A stretch of 64,000 bases of DNA, taken from positions 1-64,000 of the forward strand of contig JAZNSW010000013.1 of assembly GCA_045591505.1 (NCBI GenBank), in the 5' to 3' direction. Both the position numbers and the translations under genes were made by a program. Below the pieces are notes generated by a model. The model saw only the letters and a program-made list of their open reading frames with translations. It ran no database searches and was not told the DNA's origin. Of this stretch, positions 16,517 to 24,740 are shown piece after piece. Every line of letters starts with the position of its first letter. Position 1 is the first letter of the stretch. This DNA is from Colicola sp045591505 (GTDB taxonomy: Bacteria > Bacteroidota > Bacteroidia > Bacteroidales > Paludibacteraceae).

Positions 16517-17116
16517 ATGACAATAATTCTCGACATGGGCGGCGTGCTAATGTTGCACAACATGCCCGAATGTATCAAACGCTTCTGCAACATGCTGGGA
16601 GAAAAGGGCATGGAGCAAGTATTAGGAATGAAAATTAATGCAGAGGGGTTGCCTAATAGTCTGATGGAGCAGTTTGAATGTGGATTTATATCCAAAGAGG
16701 AATTTATACACACTATTCTTTCTCATGCTAAAGTTGGAACCACTGAGAAAGAAGTGATTGATGCATGGAACACGATGCACGCGGGTATTCCGCAAGATCG
16801 TTTAGAACAACTTACACAATGGAAAAAAGATGGACATCATCTCATTTTGCTCAGCAACAATAACGCTATTCATTGGGAGGATATTTTCGAGCACTATGAT
16901 ATGTCCATTTTTGATTATTGCTTTGCTTCACACATTGTGCATGCCCACAAACCCAACAAACGTATCTATGAAATTGTAGAACAATATCTTGTTGATAATC
17001 AATATGAGCAACCATTTCATTTTGTAGATGATTTGGAAGCCAATCGTCTGGTGGGAGAATCCATGGGCTGGCACACATATGCTAGTTTAGAAGAATTGGC
17101 CCATGCTATGCAATAG
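16517..17116 (+). CDS. HAD-superfamily hydrolase (YihX-like)
   Basis: A 199-residue cytoplasmic protein with the HAD order: DMGGVL (nucleophile Asp at residue 6, motif I), LLSNNN (motif II Ser), HAHKPNKRIYE (motif III Lys) and FVDDLEANRLVGESMGWHTY (motif IV). The motif I form D-x-G-G-V is that of YihX/epoxide-hydrolase-N-like members, usually sugar-phosphate or nucleotide phosphatases. Substrate unknown. The 58-base gap upstream holds a tandem 14-bp repeat (RACTRATTCAAAG type). Confidence 0.88.
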   Translation: MTIILDMGGVLMLHNMPECIKRFCNMLGEKGMEQVLGMKINAEGLPNSLMEQFECGFISKEEFIHTILSHAKVGTTEKEVIDAWNTMHAGIPQDRLEQLTQWKKDGHHLILLSNNNAIHWEDIFEHYDMSIFDYCFASHIVHAHKPNKRIYEIVEQYLVDNQYEQPFHFVDDLEANRLVGESMGWHTYASLEELAHAMQ

Positions 17117-17165
17117 CATTCTTCTGCCCATAGCGATAGTGCTCAACGATTCATATCACATGCAA

Positions 17166-17993
17166 TTACTTTTGGTACTTTCCAATCCACTTCATTACTG
17201 CAAAGACAAGCCAATCAGGGGTATGTTTGAGCAATGGGGTGGCGAGGAAATTGAGTACACCAGGCATGTCCGCTTTCTTTCCACGGAACATCTTTTTCAA
17301 CGCACGTTTCACCAATTTTTCGGGTGGAATAGATACGGTAAGATTTACCGCCAAACGACGCAGATTGGGAGCTAAACCAAATAGTGCTGTATCAACAGCA
17401 CCAGGAGTCATCACAGTGATATTCACGTCCTTAGGCTTTAGCTCATACCAAAGTGATTTGGAGAAATTATAGATAAACGCTTTCGTGGCGTTGTATGATT
17501 GTATGCCAGGCATTGCCATCCATGCAGACATGGAGGACATATTTAAGATATATCCTTTTTTACGAGGTTTGCCACATATTTTTTGTGCCTTTTCCTCTTC
17601 CGTGAGATTGCGATTAATCATTGCCTCTCCAAACAAACGGCATAGTTTTGCCACAGTAATCATGTGGAGATTCAAAATCAACTCTATGCGTTTCATAGAT
17701 GTTTCGCAATAAGGATTGAAGAAAAATACACCTGCGTTATTCACCAAAATATCTACCACAAGATGATTATCTTGGCAATATGCGAACAGTTTCTCCGCAG
17801 CATCTTGTTGACTTAAATCCGCAAACAATGGAATAGTCTTCACGCCATATTGCGCTGCTAAATCGGCTGCCCCTTGTTGCAATTCTGCTTCTTGATTGCT
17901 GACCAACAGCAAATCTGTATGATAATCACGCGCTAATTGGGTAGCATATTGCAATCCAATACCCGATGATGCGCCTGTAACTAATGCTAACAT
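17166..17993 (-). CDS. Short-chain dehydrogenase, candidate hydroxysteroid dehydrogenase
   Basis: A 276-residue (including start) classical SDR: TGASSGIG at residues 6-13 binds NAD(P), NNAG follows, the catalytic Ser is in ILNMSSMSAW and the catalytic pair in YNATK. The hydrophobic C-terminus (LVFAVMKWIGKYQK) may touch the membrane or a lipid substrate. It is the third gene of an operon with an ene-reductase and a 5-alpha-reductase homologue. From that context a 3-beta-hydroxysteroid dehydrogenase role is inferred; the sequence alone supports only an alcohol/ketone oxidoreductase. Confidence 0.88.
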   Translation of the reverse strand: MLALVTGASSGIGLQYATQLARDYHTDLLLVSNQEAELQQGAADLAAQYGVKTIPLFADLSQQDAAEKLFAYCQDNHLVVDILVNNAGVFFFNPYCETSMKRIELILNLHMITVAKLCRLFGEAMINRNLTEEEKAQKICGKPRKKGYILNMSSMSAWMAMPGIQSYNATKAFIYNFSKSLWYELKPKDVNITVMTPGAVDTALFGLAPNLRRLAVNLTVSIPPEKLVKRALKKMFRGKKADMPGVLNFLATPLLKHTPDWLVFAVMKWIGKYQK

Positions 17994-18034
17994 TTTTCGT
18001 TGTTGTCTTTGTAATTCCTTGATTAACCTTTGGG

Positions 18035-18067
18035 TCGTTGCCGTGTCGTTGCCGTGTCGTTGCCGTA
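18035..18067 (+). repeat. 11-bp tandem array, three units
   Basis: Three units of TCGTTGCCGTG/A at 18035-18045, 18046-18056 and 18057-18067 fill the 108-base gap between the ene-reductase and dehydrogenase genes, followed by GTCAGGTAATTGACAGGC (18071-18088), which contains the imperfect palindrome TGTCA/TGACA. Confidence 0.88.
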
Positions 18068-18101
18068 TTTGTCAGGTAATTGACAGGCAAGGAACAAGTA
18101 A

Positions 18102-19343
18102 TTATTTAGAATCAGGATACCACATTTGTTCGTATTTCTTAGCCTCTTTCTCCAACGATTTAGGCAAGTTCTCTACACATTCGTGGCACTTCATATCAAT
18201 GGTGTACATGCGTGCAACGCAGTAGTTGGAACGTTTACAAGTAGAATGATAATGCTCATCTTTCATTTTATTGACAAAGTTGGTATCTTTTACCAAAGCA
18301 TGACCAATTTGTATAAAATCAAATCCTTCTGCTAAGGCCGTTTCAGCGTTTTCTCGGCTCATCACACCACCAACATAAATAAGTGGCATTTTCAATGCCT
18401 TGCGGAACTGTTTTGCAGTATCCAAGAAGAAAAGTTCTTTGAATGGTACTGTAGGAATCATCAAATGTCCTACAAAGCGCAATGCCAAACGTAACCACCA
18501 GAATGTCCATGGATTCATATAGTGGGCTAATGCTTTGATAGGCATGGCTCCTCCCATCACGGTGAAAGGTGCTTTACTCACAAATCCTGCGGTGAGCACG
18601 AGGGCATGTACCCCATGTTTCTCGATTTCTTGTGCCACTTTAATACACTCTTCCACTTGCAACCCCGACTTGAAACCATCATACATATTGGTTTTCACCA
18701 CTACAGCCATATCATCTCCTGCATGCGCCATCACTTCATCTAATACCTCCTTCATAAAACGCATACGATTCTCCAAACTGCCACCATATTCATCTTTGCG
18801 GCGATTGGTGTATGGAGAGAGGAATTGTGAAATCAGATAACCATGTCCAGCATGAATTTCCACACAATCAAAACCACACTCACGACAGAAATCTACAGCA
18901 TGTCCAAATGCTTTCACAATTTCTTGAATCTCATGTTTTTTCAGTCCGCGATGGAGTGTTGGGGAATATAGGTTAAATCCGCTACTTGCTCCCACGGGCA
19001 TACAATCGCATGTATAAAAGTGGGTCATATTTCCACAGTGACCAAGTTGAATACTAGCTTTAGCACCTTCAGCATGGATGCCATCCGTCAAATGCTTCAA
19101 ATCGTCTTTTATCTCATCGTGAATATATAGTTGGCCATCAAACGAAACACCAGATCGTGTGACAGAGCAATAGGCAACGGTAGTCATCGCTGCCCCCCCA
19201 CGAGCTACTGCAGTATGGTAGTTATAAAGATCTTCACTGGGTTTATTTCCATATGCCATATTCTCAAAAGCGGCACTACGAATAGCGCGATTGCGCAAAG
19301 TAATAGGACCAAGTTGTCCCTCGGTAAATAATTTATTATCCAT
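18102..19343 (-). CDS. Old-yellow-enzyme-type ene-reductase, candidate steroid 5-beta-reductase
   Basis: A 413-residue FMN oxidoreductase: LGPITLRNRAIRSA near the N-terminus, IQLGHCG, the substrate-binding and barrel signature EIHAGHGYLISQFLSPYTNR, YGGSLENRMRF, and YVGGVMSRENAETALAEG / FIQIGHALVKD for phosphate binding. The C-terminus has C-x5-C-x10-C-x2-C, an arrangement that could bind a cluster or metal. It lacks the long FAD/NAD domain of BaiCD-type enzymes. It starts 5 bases after the 5-alpha-reductase stop. Reduction of a delta-4 3-keto steroid to the 5-beta product is inferred from context. Confidence 0.9.
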   Translation of the reverse strand: MDNKLFTEGQLGPITLRNRAIRSAAFENMAYGNKPSEDLYNYHTAVARGGAAMTTVAYCSVTRSGVSFDGQLYIHDEIKDDLKHLTDGIHAEGAKASIQLGHCGNMTHFYTCDCMPVGASSGFNLYSPTLHRGLKKHEIQEIVKAFGHAVDFCRECGFDCVEIHAGHGYLISQFLSPYTNRRKDEYGGSLENRMRFMKEVLDEVMAHAGDDMAVVVKTNMYDGFKSGLQVEECIKVAQEIEKHGVHALVLTAGFVSKAPFTVMGGAMPIKALAHYMNPWTFWWLRLALRFVGHLMIPTVPFKELFFLDTAKQFRKALKMPLIYVGGVMSRENAETALAEGFDFIQIGHALVKDTNFVNKMKDEHYHSTCKRSNYCVARMYTIDMKCHECVENLPKSLEKEAKKYEQMWYPDSK

Positions 19344-19348
19344 GTAGT

Positions 19349-20128
19349 TTAATAAATAAACGGTATGATGCGTTTGAGTTTTTTCTCATCAAACTCATCG
19401 GCAAATTCATGTTTATATCGATGATAGATAGAGTTTGCACGTGGCACAAGGTTGCAGCATGAGAACCAGAAGAAACTCAATCCAGCCCATGACCAAGTCA
19501 GAATAGCAAAGCCTAACCACTCAGTAATCTCACCTAAGTAATTGGCACTGGTCACATACTTATACAACCCTTTTTTAGGCAGATAATGATTGGTATCACC
19601 TGGTTTGCGTAAATGACGAATCACATTGTCGGAATGCATATTAATAATCCATCCAGCAATAAATATCAGCACTCCTATAATAAATCGTGGGTCACACAAC
19701 CATTCTACGCTATATGGAGCATAAACAGGAGCCAAATGGAAAAGCCAATAGCCCTGAATGTAACCATTCAACAGATTCCAAATAACAGACAATCCCATGA
19801 TTGCTAATGGCATACGCCCATTACCTTTCAGCAAAAATGGAAAGATAAAAGAGCGTTGGAAATAGTGAAATTGAAAAATGCAGAAAAATAGCAGATAAGG
19901 AAGTTCAAATTTCACATCCGACAATCCCCAGAGGTACAGCATCACCACAAAAACTGGCATTTCCATGAGACACCACCCTACTTTATTATTAATCGCAGGT
20001 CCCCATTTTTCGGTACGCATTTTACCATACCCTGCATCCACAAAATACAATGCAACAAACACTACCAAGCCTATTAAGGCAAGGATAAAGAGAAAGTTAT
20101 TAAATGAATCTAGTGTAGATATTTCCAT
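19349..20128 (-). CDS. Steroid 5-alpha-reductase (SRD5A) homologue, polytopic membrane protein
   Basis: A 259-residue protein with about six hydrophobic segments. The C-terminal half carries the SRD5A signature: INMHSDNVIRHLRKPGDTN, GLYKYVTSANYLGEITEW and the ending NLVPRANSIYHRYKHEF with IIPFIY. From memory these parallel the human SRD5A1 stretches INIHSD.ILRNLRKPGDT and EYVTAANYFGEI.EW, which form the NADPH site. It should reduce the delta-4 double bond of a 3-keto steroid to the 5-alpha product in the inner membrane. ATG at 20128 is used; TTG two codons upstream is possible. First gene of its operon, with its own promoter. Confidence 0.92.
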   Translation of the reverse strand: MEISTLDSFNNFLFILALIGLVVFVALYFVDAGYGKMRTEKWGPAINNKVGWCLMEMPVFVVMLYLWGLSDVKFELPYLLFFCIFQFHYFQRSFIFPFLLKGNGRMPLAIMGLSVIWNLLNGYIQGYWLFHLAPVYAPYSVEWLCDPRFIIGVLIFIAGWIINMHSDNVIRHLRKPGDTNHYLPKKGLYKYVTSANYLGEITEWLGFAILTWSWAGLSFFWFSCCNLVPRANSIYHRYKHEFADEFDEKKLKRIIPFIY

Positions 20129-20175
20129 AAGCAATCATATTTTTCAGTTTTTCACCTATCTATGTAATTGGTCTG

Positions 20176-20207
20176 CAAAGATACAATTTTTTTTTGATTC
20201 TACCAAA
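20176..20207 (-). promoter_or_regulatory. Promoter of the steroid-type operon
   Basis: On the - strand TTTG (20207-20204), 20 bases, TATCTTTG (20183-20176), about 45 bases before the 5-alpha-reductase ATG. Confidence 0.75.
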
Positions 20208-20314
20208 ATATTGTTAAAGATTGTTACATTTTTCTCACATTTCGTTACATTTTGCATATAAAAATAGCCAATATGGAAAAAGTAAAAAAGAAGTATTGTT
20301 ATCTACTGCTGGGT

Positions 20315-20338
20315 GATGAGGCGATGGGGCGATGCAGA
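20315..20338 (+). repeat. Octamer repeat upstream of glyA
   Basis: GATGAGGC, GATGGGGC and GATGCAGA in a row, the same octamer family as in nadD and apbE. Here consecutive GATG-type units occur without the GAGA interruption, as expected if untranslated. Confidence 0.7.
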
Positions 20339-20371
20339 ATTGCACTATTACATAAAAAAAGAGTCGAAGGT

Positions 20372-20403
20372 ATTGTATATGTAAAAAAAAAGCAGTACCT
20401 TTG
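20372..20403 (+). promoter_or_regulatory. glyA promoter
   Basis: ATTG (20372-20375), 20 bases, TACCTTTG (20396-20403); leader of about 32 bases. Confidence 0.75.
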
Positions 20404-20440
20404 CAAGCTGAAGTATAGAATAAACATATCAAACAATATT

Positions 20441-21721
20441 ATGAATAGAGACTTAGAGATTTTTGACATTATCCGCCGTGAACGCGAACGTCAAACCAAA
20501 GGCATTGAATTGATTGCCAGTGAGAATTTTGTTAGCGACCAAGTGATGGAAGCTATGGGTAGCGTACTTACCAATAAATACGCCGAAGGATACCCTGGCA
20601 AACGCTACTATGGCGGTTGCGAAGTAGTGGATGAAAGCGAAACTATCGCAAAACAACGCCTTTGCCAACTCTTTGATGCGGAGTATGCGAATGTACAACC
20701 CCACTCCGGTGCCCAAGCCAATATGGCAGTATTTATGGCATGTCTGCAAGCAGGTGACACATTCTTGGGGCTTAATCTCAGTCATGGGGGACACCTTAGC
20801 CACGGTTCGCCTGTAAACTTTTCAGGACTCATGTTTAATGCTCTCGAATACAATGTAAAAGAGGATACTGGTATGGTGGACTATGATCAATTGGAGCAAG
20901 TTGCACGCGCCAATCATCCCAAACTGATTATCGCAGGCGCAAGTGCCTATAGCCGCGAGTGGGATTATGCTCGTATCCGTCGTGTAGCCGATGAAATAGG
21001 TGCCATATTCATGGTAGATATGGCACACCCTGCGGGTTTGATAGCAGCAGGCTTGTTGGAAAACCCTGTGAAACATGCACATATCGTGACCTCTACTACC
21101 CACAAGACGCTTCGTGGTCCTCGTGGAGGTATTATTTTGATGGGCAAAGACTTCCCTAATCCATGGGGAAAGACTACTCCTAAAGGCGAAGTGAAAATGA
21201 TGTCAGCATTATTGGATTCGGCTGTATTCCCTGGTACACAAGGTGGTCCATTGGAGCATGTGATTGCAGCAAAAGCAGTGGCGTTTGGCGAAGCACTCAC
21301 ACCAGAGTTCCGCGAATATCAAAAGCAAGTGCAAATCAATGCAGCGGCTATGGCTAAAGCATTGATGGACAAAGGATACAAGATTATCTCTGACGGTACA
21401 GACAACCACTCAATGCTCGTGGACCTCCGTACAAAATACCCAGATTTAACGGGTAAAGTTGCAGAGAAAGCTCTCGTAGCAGCAGATATCACCACTAACA
21501 AAAATATGGTTCCATTCGACTCACGCAGTGCTTTCCAAACAAGTGGTTTGCGTTTTGGTACACCTGCAATCACCACACGCGGATTGAAAGAGGATAAAAT
21601 GGCATGGATTGTTGAGCTCATAGATCGTGTGCTTAGCAACCCAGAGTCGGAGGAAAATATCGCACAAGTACGTGCAGAAGTCAATGCAGAAATGGTGAAA
21701 TACCCATTGTTTGCATGGTAA
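20441..21721 (+). CDS. glyA: Serine hydroxymethyltransferase
   Basis: PLP enzyme converting serine and tetrahydrofolate to glycine and methylene-tetrahydrofolate. The 426-residue protein has ELIASENFVS, NKYAEGYPGKRYYGG, QPHSGAQANMA, and the PLP lysine in TSTTHKTLRGPRGG. Start ATG 20441 gives the standard N-terminus (NRDLEIFDIIRRE); the open frame continues 63 codons upstream through the promoter and octamer repeats and is not coding. Full length and well conserved. Confidence 0.97.
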   Translation: MNRDLEIFDIIRRERERQTKGIELIASENFVSDQVMEAMGSVLTNKYAEGYPGKRYYGGCEVVDESETIAKQRLCQLFDAEYANVQPHSGAQANMAVFMACLQAGDTFLGLNLSHGGHLSHGSPVNFSGLMFNALEYNVKEDTGMVDYDQLEQVARANHPKLIIAGASAYSREWDYARIRRVADEIGAIFMVDMAHPAGLIAAGLLENPVKHAHIVTSTTHKTLRGPRGGIILMGKDFPNPWGKTTPKGEVKMMSALLDSAVFPGTQGGPLEHVIAAKAVAFGEALTPEFREYQKQVQINAAAMAKALMDKGYKIISDGTDNHSMLVDLRTKYPDLTGKVAEKALVAADITTNKNMVPFDSRSAFQTSGLRFGTPAITTRGLKEDKMAWIVELIDRVLSNPESEENIAQVRAEVNAEMVKYPLFAW

Positions 21722-21730
21722 TTTCTCATT

Positions 21731-21765
21731 GTTTAGTGAACGCTGCGCTACTGTTTAGTGTTTAG
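21731..21765 (+). repeat. GTTTAGTG repeat before rlmN, shared with 53250 region
   Basis: GTTTAGTG occurs at 21731-21738 and again at 21753-21760, within CTACTGTTTAGTGTTTAG (21748-21765). The reverse complement of that 18-mer occurs exactly at 53255-53272. Confidence 0.75.
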
Positions 21766-21769
21766 AGGC

Positions 21770-22840
21770 ATGGAAGTATTATTAGGCAAAACATTAGCCG
21801 AATTGCAAGCGGTGGCTCAAGAAGTTGGGCTGCCGCGTTTTGCAGGTAAGCAACTTGCGGAGTGGCTCTATGTACGTCGCGCTACTTCCTTCGATGAGAT
21901 GACCAATATCTCGCTCAAAGGACGTGAGGTACTAAAAGCCAAATACACGATTGGTCGCTATGAACATGTAGGCGAAGCTATCTCTAAAGATGGCACGAAG
22001 AAATATTTGTTTGTAGTGAAAGGAACAGGTGGTGTATATACGTATATCGAATCCGTTTATATCCCTGATAATGACCGTGCTACATTATGTGTTAGCACAC
22101 AGGCTGGTTGCAAAATGGGATGTCGTTTTTGTATGACAGGTACACTGGGTTTTCATGGACATCTCACCGCTGCTGATATCCTCAATCAAATTTTTTCCAT
22201 CCCTGATGCCGATAAACTGACGAATATCGTGTATATGGGTGAAGGCGAGCCAATGGACAATTTGGACAACGTGCTTCGTTCGTTGGAGGTAATGACTAGT
22301 GCATGGGGGTGCGCATGGTCCCCCAAACGCATCACAGTATCTTCGGTGGGAATCAACAAGGGACTAAAACGCTTTTTAGAGGAAAGTGATTGCCACTTAG
22401 CAATATCACTGCATAATCCGTTCAGCATTGAGCGTCAAGAGATTATGCCTATTGAGAAAGCAAATCATCTAAATGATGTGATTGCTCTGCTCAAACAATA
22501 TGATTGGTCACACCAACGCCGCGTAAGTTTTGAATATATCTGTTGGGGCGGTGTGAACGATACCCCAAAACATGCAAACGAATTACTACGATTGCTAAAA
22601 GGACTCGACTGCCGCATTAATCTCATCCGTTTCCACGAAGGGGAACCTATCGTTTCCTACCCAATGATGGATAAATATTTCACAAGCAGCAACGAGCAGC
22701 AGATGATATGGTTGCGCGATTACCTCACAGAACATGGTATAACCACCACCATCCGACGCAGCCGAGGAGAAGATATTCTTGCAGCATGCGGCATGTTGGT
22801 TAATGCACTGCAAAACAAAAAAAATAATGGGGAAATTTAA
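21770..22840 (+). CDS. rlmN: Dual-specificity 23S rRNA/tRNA (adenine-C2)-methyltransferase
   Basis: Radical SAM enzyme methylating A2503 of 23S rRNA and A37 of some tRNAs. The 356 residues have CKMGCRFC (4Fe-4S and SAM site), GEGEPMDN, ITVSSVGI and CGMLV with the resolving Cys near the C-terminus; the first Cys of the methyl-transfer pair is in AACGML and the second near the C-terminal third, as in RlmN. ATG 21770 gives the usual MEVLLGKTLAELQ start; GTG four codons upstream lies in the repeat. It overlaps the kinase gene by 14 bases. Confidence 0.95.
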   Translation: MEVLLGKTLAELQAVAQEVGLPRFAGKQLAEWLYVRRATSFDEMTNISLKGREVLKAKYTIGRYEHVGEAISKDGTKKYLFVVKGTGGVYTYIESVYIPDNDRATLCVSTQAGCKMGCRFCMTGTLGFHGHLTAADILNQIFSIPDADKLTNIVYMGEGEPMDNLDNVLRSLEVMTSAWGCAWSPKRITVSSVGINKGLKRFLEESDCHLAISLHNPFSIERQEIMPIEKANHLNDVIALLKQYDWSHQRRVSFEYICWGGVNDTPKHANELLRLLKGLDCRINLIRFHEGEPIVSYPMMDKYFTSSNEQQMIWLRDYLTEHGITTTIRRSRGEDILAACGMLVNALQNKKNNGEI

Positions 22841-23999
22841 TGCCAATATTATAAGCATAGGTATCACCGTTTTGCTGATTATTGTAGTGGTGGTTAGTTC
22901 ACTCGTCACTAGCCACATTGTGGAGCAATTTGAACAAGAAGAACAAAAGAAAATCGAGCTCTGGGCTGAAGCTACGCAACAATCGATTTTGGCAGGAGAA
23001 AACGAGAATATTGATTTGCAATTAAAAGTAATTGAGGGTAATACCACAATTCCCGTATATATGGTAGATACGAACTACAATCTCCTACTATCGCGCAATG
23101 TGGATGAGCCCCAAAAACATGTAGAAGATTTTTACGCCAGCAAAATCAATATGCTTCGCGCTACACAAGAACCTATTGAAGTGCGGATTTCCGACAACGT
23201 AATGCAATATATCTATTACGAACAATCATCTACCTTACGCTGGTTATCGTATTTCCCATACATACAATTAATTGTAATGCTAGCTTTAGCAGGACTAGCC
23301 GCTATAGCCCTGCTTATGGTACAACGCAGCGAGAAAAATAGCCTGTGGGTGGGATTATCCAAAGAGACAGCCCATCAACTCGGCACCCCCATTTCTTCAC
23401 TCAATGCATGGAATGAGTTGCTAAAAAATACTTACCCTAACGATCCATTACTTCCTCAAATGGATGAGGATATTCGCCGTTTGCAAATGATTGCCGAGCG
23501 ATTTTCCAAAATAGGTTCGCAGCCTACATTGGAAATGCATGAGGTGTTGCCCGTGATTCAATCCGCTATAGACTACATGCGCGCACGAACATCTAGTAAA
23601 ATAACTTACTCCTTGCGAGCAAACAACAAGGAAAAATATCAAGCAAATTTATGCGTACCGTTATTTGAATGGGTGGTTGAGAATCTATGCAAAAATGCCA
23701 TTGACGCAATGGATGGTAAAGGAAGTATCACCATTGAGGTAAAAAAGGAAAACGGAAAAGGAAAAACAGAAAACCTATATATTGATATTACAGATACGGG
23801 CAAAGGCATTGACCGTAGAAAATTCAAACAAATATTCCAGCCTGGCTACACCAGCAAAAAACGTGGTTGGGGGTTGGGACTTAGTTTAGGCAAGCGTATC
23901 ATCGAAGATTATCATCGAGGCAAACTCTTCGTGAAGCAATCGCAGTTGGGCATTGGCACCACCTTCCGAATCGTTCTTGAAGAGTCCAAAGACGGTTGA
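22827..23999 (+). CDS. Membrane sensor histidine kinase
   Basis: A 390-residue kinase: membrane segment about 8-28, a periplasmic sensor of about 120 residues (to about 147), a second membrane segment (about 148-170), the H-box KETAHQLGTPISSLNAW (phospho-accepting His), then HATPase boxes NLCKNAIDAMDGKG (N), DITDTGKGID (G1) and GWGLGLSLGKRI (G2). The Lys-rich KKENGKGKTEN loop is repetitive at DNA level. No response regulator is adjacent. ATG 22827 overlaps the rlmN end. Its last 114 bases are also the antisense 3' end of ispE. Confidence 0.92.
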   Translation: MGKFNANIISIGITVLLIIVVVVSSLVTSHIVEQFEQEEQKKIELWAEATQQSILAGENENIDLQLKVIEGNTTIPVYMVDTNYNLLLSRNVDEPQKHVEDFYASKINMLRATQEPIEVRISDNVMQYIYYEQSSTLRWLSYFPYIQLIVMLALAGLAAIALLMVQRSEKNSLWVGLSKETAHQLGTPISSLNAWNELLKNTYPNDPLLPQMDEDIRRLQMIAERFSKIGSQPTLEMHEVLPVIQSAIDYMRARTSSKITYSLRANNKEKYQANLCVPLFEWVVENLCKNAIDAMDGKGSITIEVKKENGKGKTENLYIDITDTGKGIDRRKFKQIFQPGYTSKKRGWGLGLSLGKRIIEDYHRGKLFVKQSQLGIGTTFRIVLEESKDG

Positions 24000-24722
24000 A
24001 CCTGAACCCGACATTGCCGCATATATTGCACCTGCGCTAAGCAAACGTTGTTTGATTTCTGCAATCTCAGGATGAACCTTACAAACAGTTTTTTCAAAAT
24101 CGTTGGTAGCAAGTTGGAATAATTCAAACGGACTCTGAGCCACTCGGAATAAATCCGACTTTCCAGTTGGAATAATTCCTCCGTATGCTTCCTTAGTGGA
24201 AACACTACAATTAGGTTTAATCATCACAATACGCAAATCACTCAAATCCAGTGATATAGGAGTTAGTATATCACCAATACCTTCAGCATAGCATGGGGTA
24301 TTATATATAAAGAACGGACAGTCTGCACCTAATGGGCGAACCTCCTCAGCTAATTGCTCTTTGGTCAGTTTGAGGTCGAAAATCTCATTGAGAGCAATTG
24401 CCATGTGCGCTGCATCGCTACTTCCGCCACCTAAACCAGCACCAAAAGGGATATTCTTCTTAAAAGTAATTTTAACATTTCCTATTTGAGGGAAATGTGC
24501 TTGCATACGCTCATATACCTTATAAATAAGGTTGTCAGTAGGCACACAATCAATTGTTAAGCCGTTTTGTATGAACGTAAATACCTCTGATTTCTCTACC
24601 CTCAATTCGTCATGCAAACCATAAACAGGATAGAAAATGGTTTCTAAATCATGATAACCATCTTCGCGTTTGCGCACGACACGCAATCCAATATTGATTT
24701 TGCAATTAGGATAAAGTTGCAT
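23886..24722 (-). CDS. ispE: 4-diphosphocytidyl-2-C-methyl-D-erythritol kinase
   Basis: GHMP kinase of the MEP isoprenoid pathway. The 278 residues include NCKINIGLRV, DGYHDLETIF, the ATP-binding IPFGAGLGGGSSDAA (91-105), GADCPFFI and the C-terminal AAMSGSGSTVFGLF. After that motif the last 30 or so residues (from KNDSEGGAN on) lie opposite conserved kinase codons of the convergent gene, so the tail has probably been shaped by the overlap. ispF of the same pathway is at 30139. Full length; identity is secure. Confidence 0.95.
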   Translation of the reverse strand: MQLYPNCKINIGLRVVRKREDGYHDLETIFYPVYGLHDELRVEKSEVFTFIQNGLTIDCVPTDNLIYKVYERMQAHFPQIGNVKITFKKNIPFGAGLGGGSSDAAHMAIALNEIFDLKLTKEQLAEEVRPLGADCPFFIYNTPCYAEGIGDILTPISLDLSDLRIVMIKPNCSVSTKEAYGGIIPTGKSDLFRVAQSPFELFQLATNDFEKTVCKVHPEIAEIKQRLLSAGAIYAAMSGSGSTVFGLFKNDSEGGANAQLRLLHEEFASMIIFDDTLA

Positions 24723-24740
24723 AGATATATTCTAAAAAGA

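Noticed and set aside
20252..20440. N-terminal extension of glyA by 63 codons
   Set aside because: It would run through the promoter and octamer repeats; the ATG at 20441 gives the normal GlyA start.
22595..23047. A 150-codon open frame on the - strand across rlmN and the kinase gene
   Set aside because: Antisense to two recognised genes, with no promoter on that strand.
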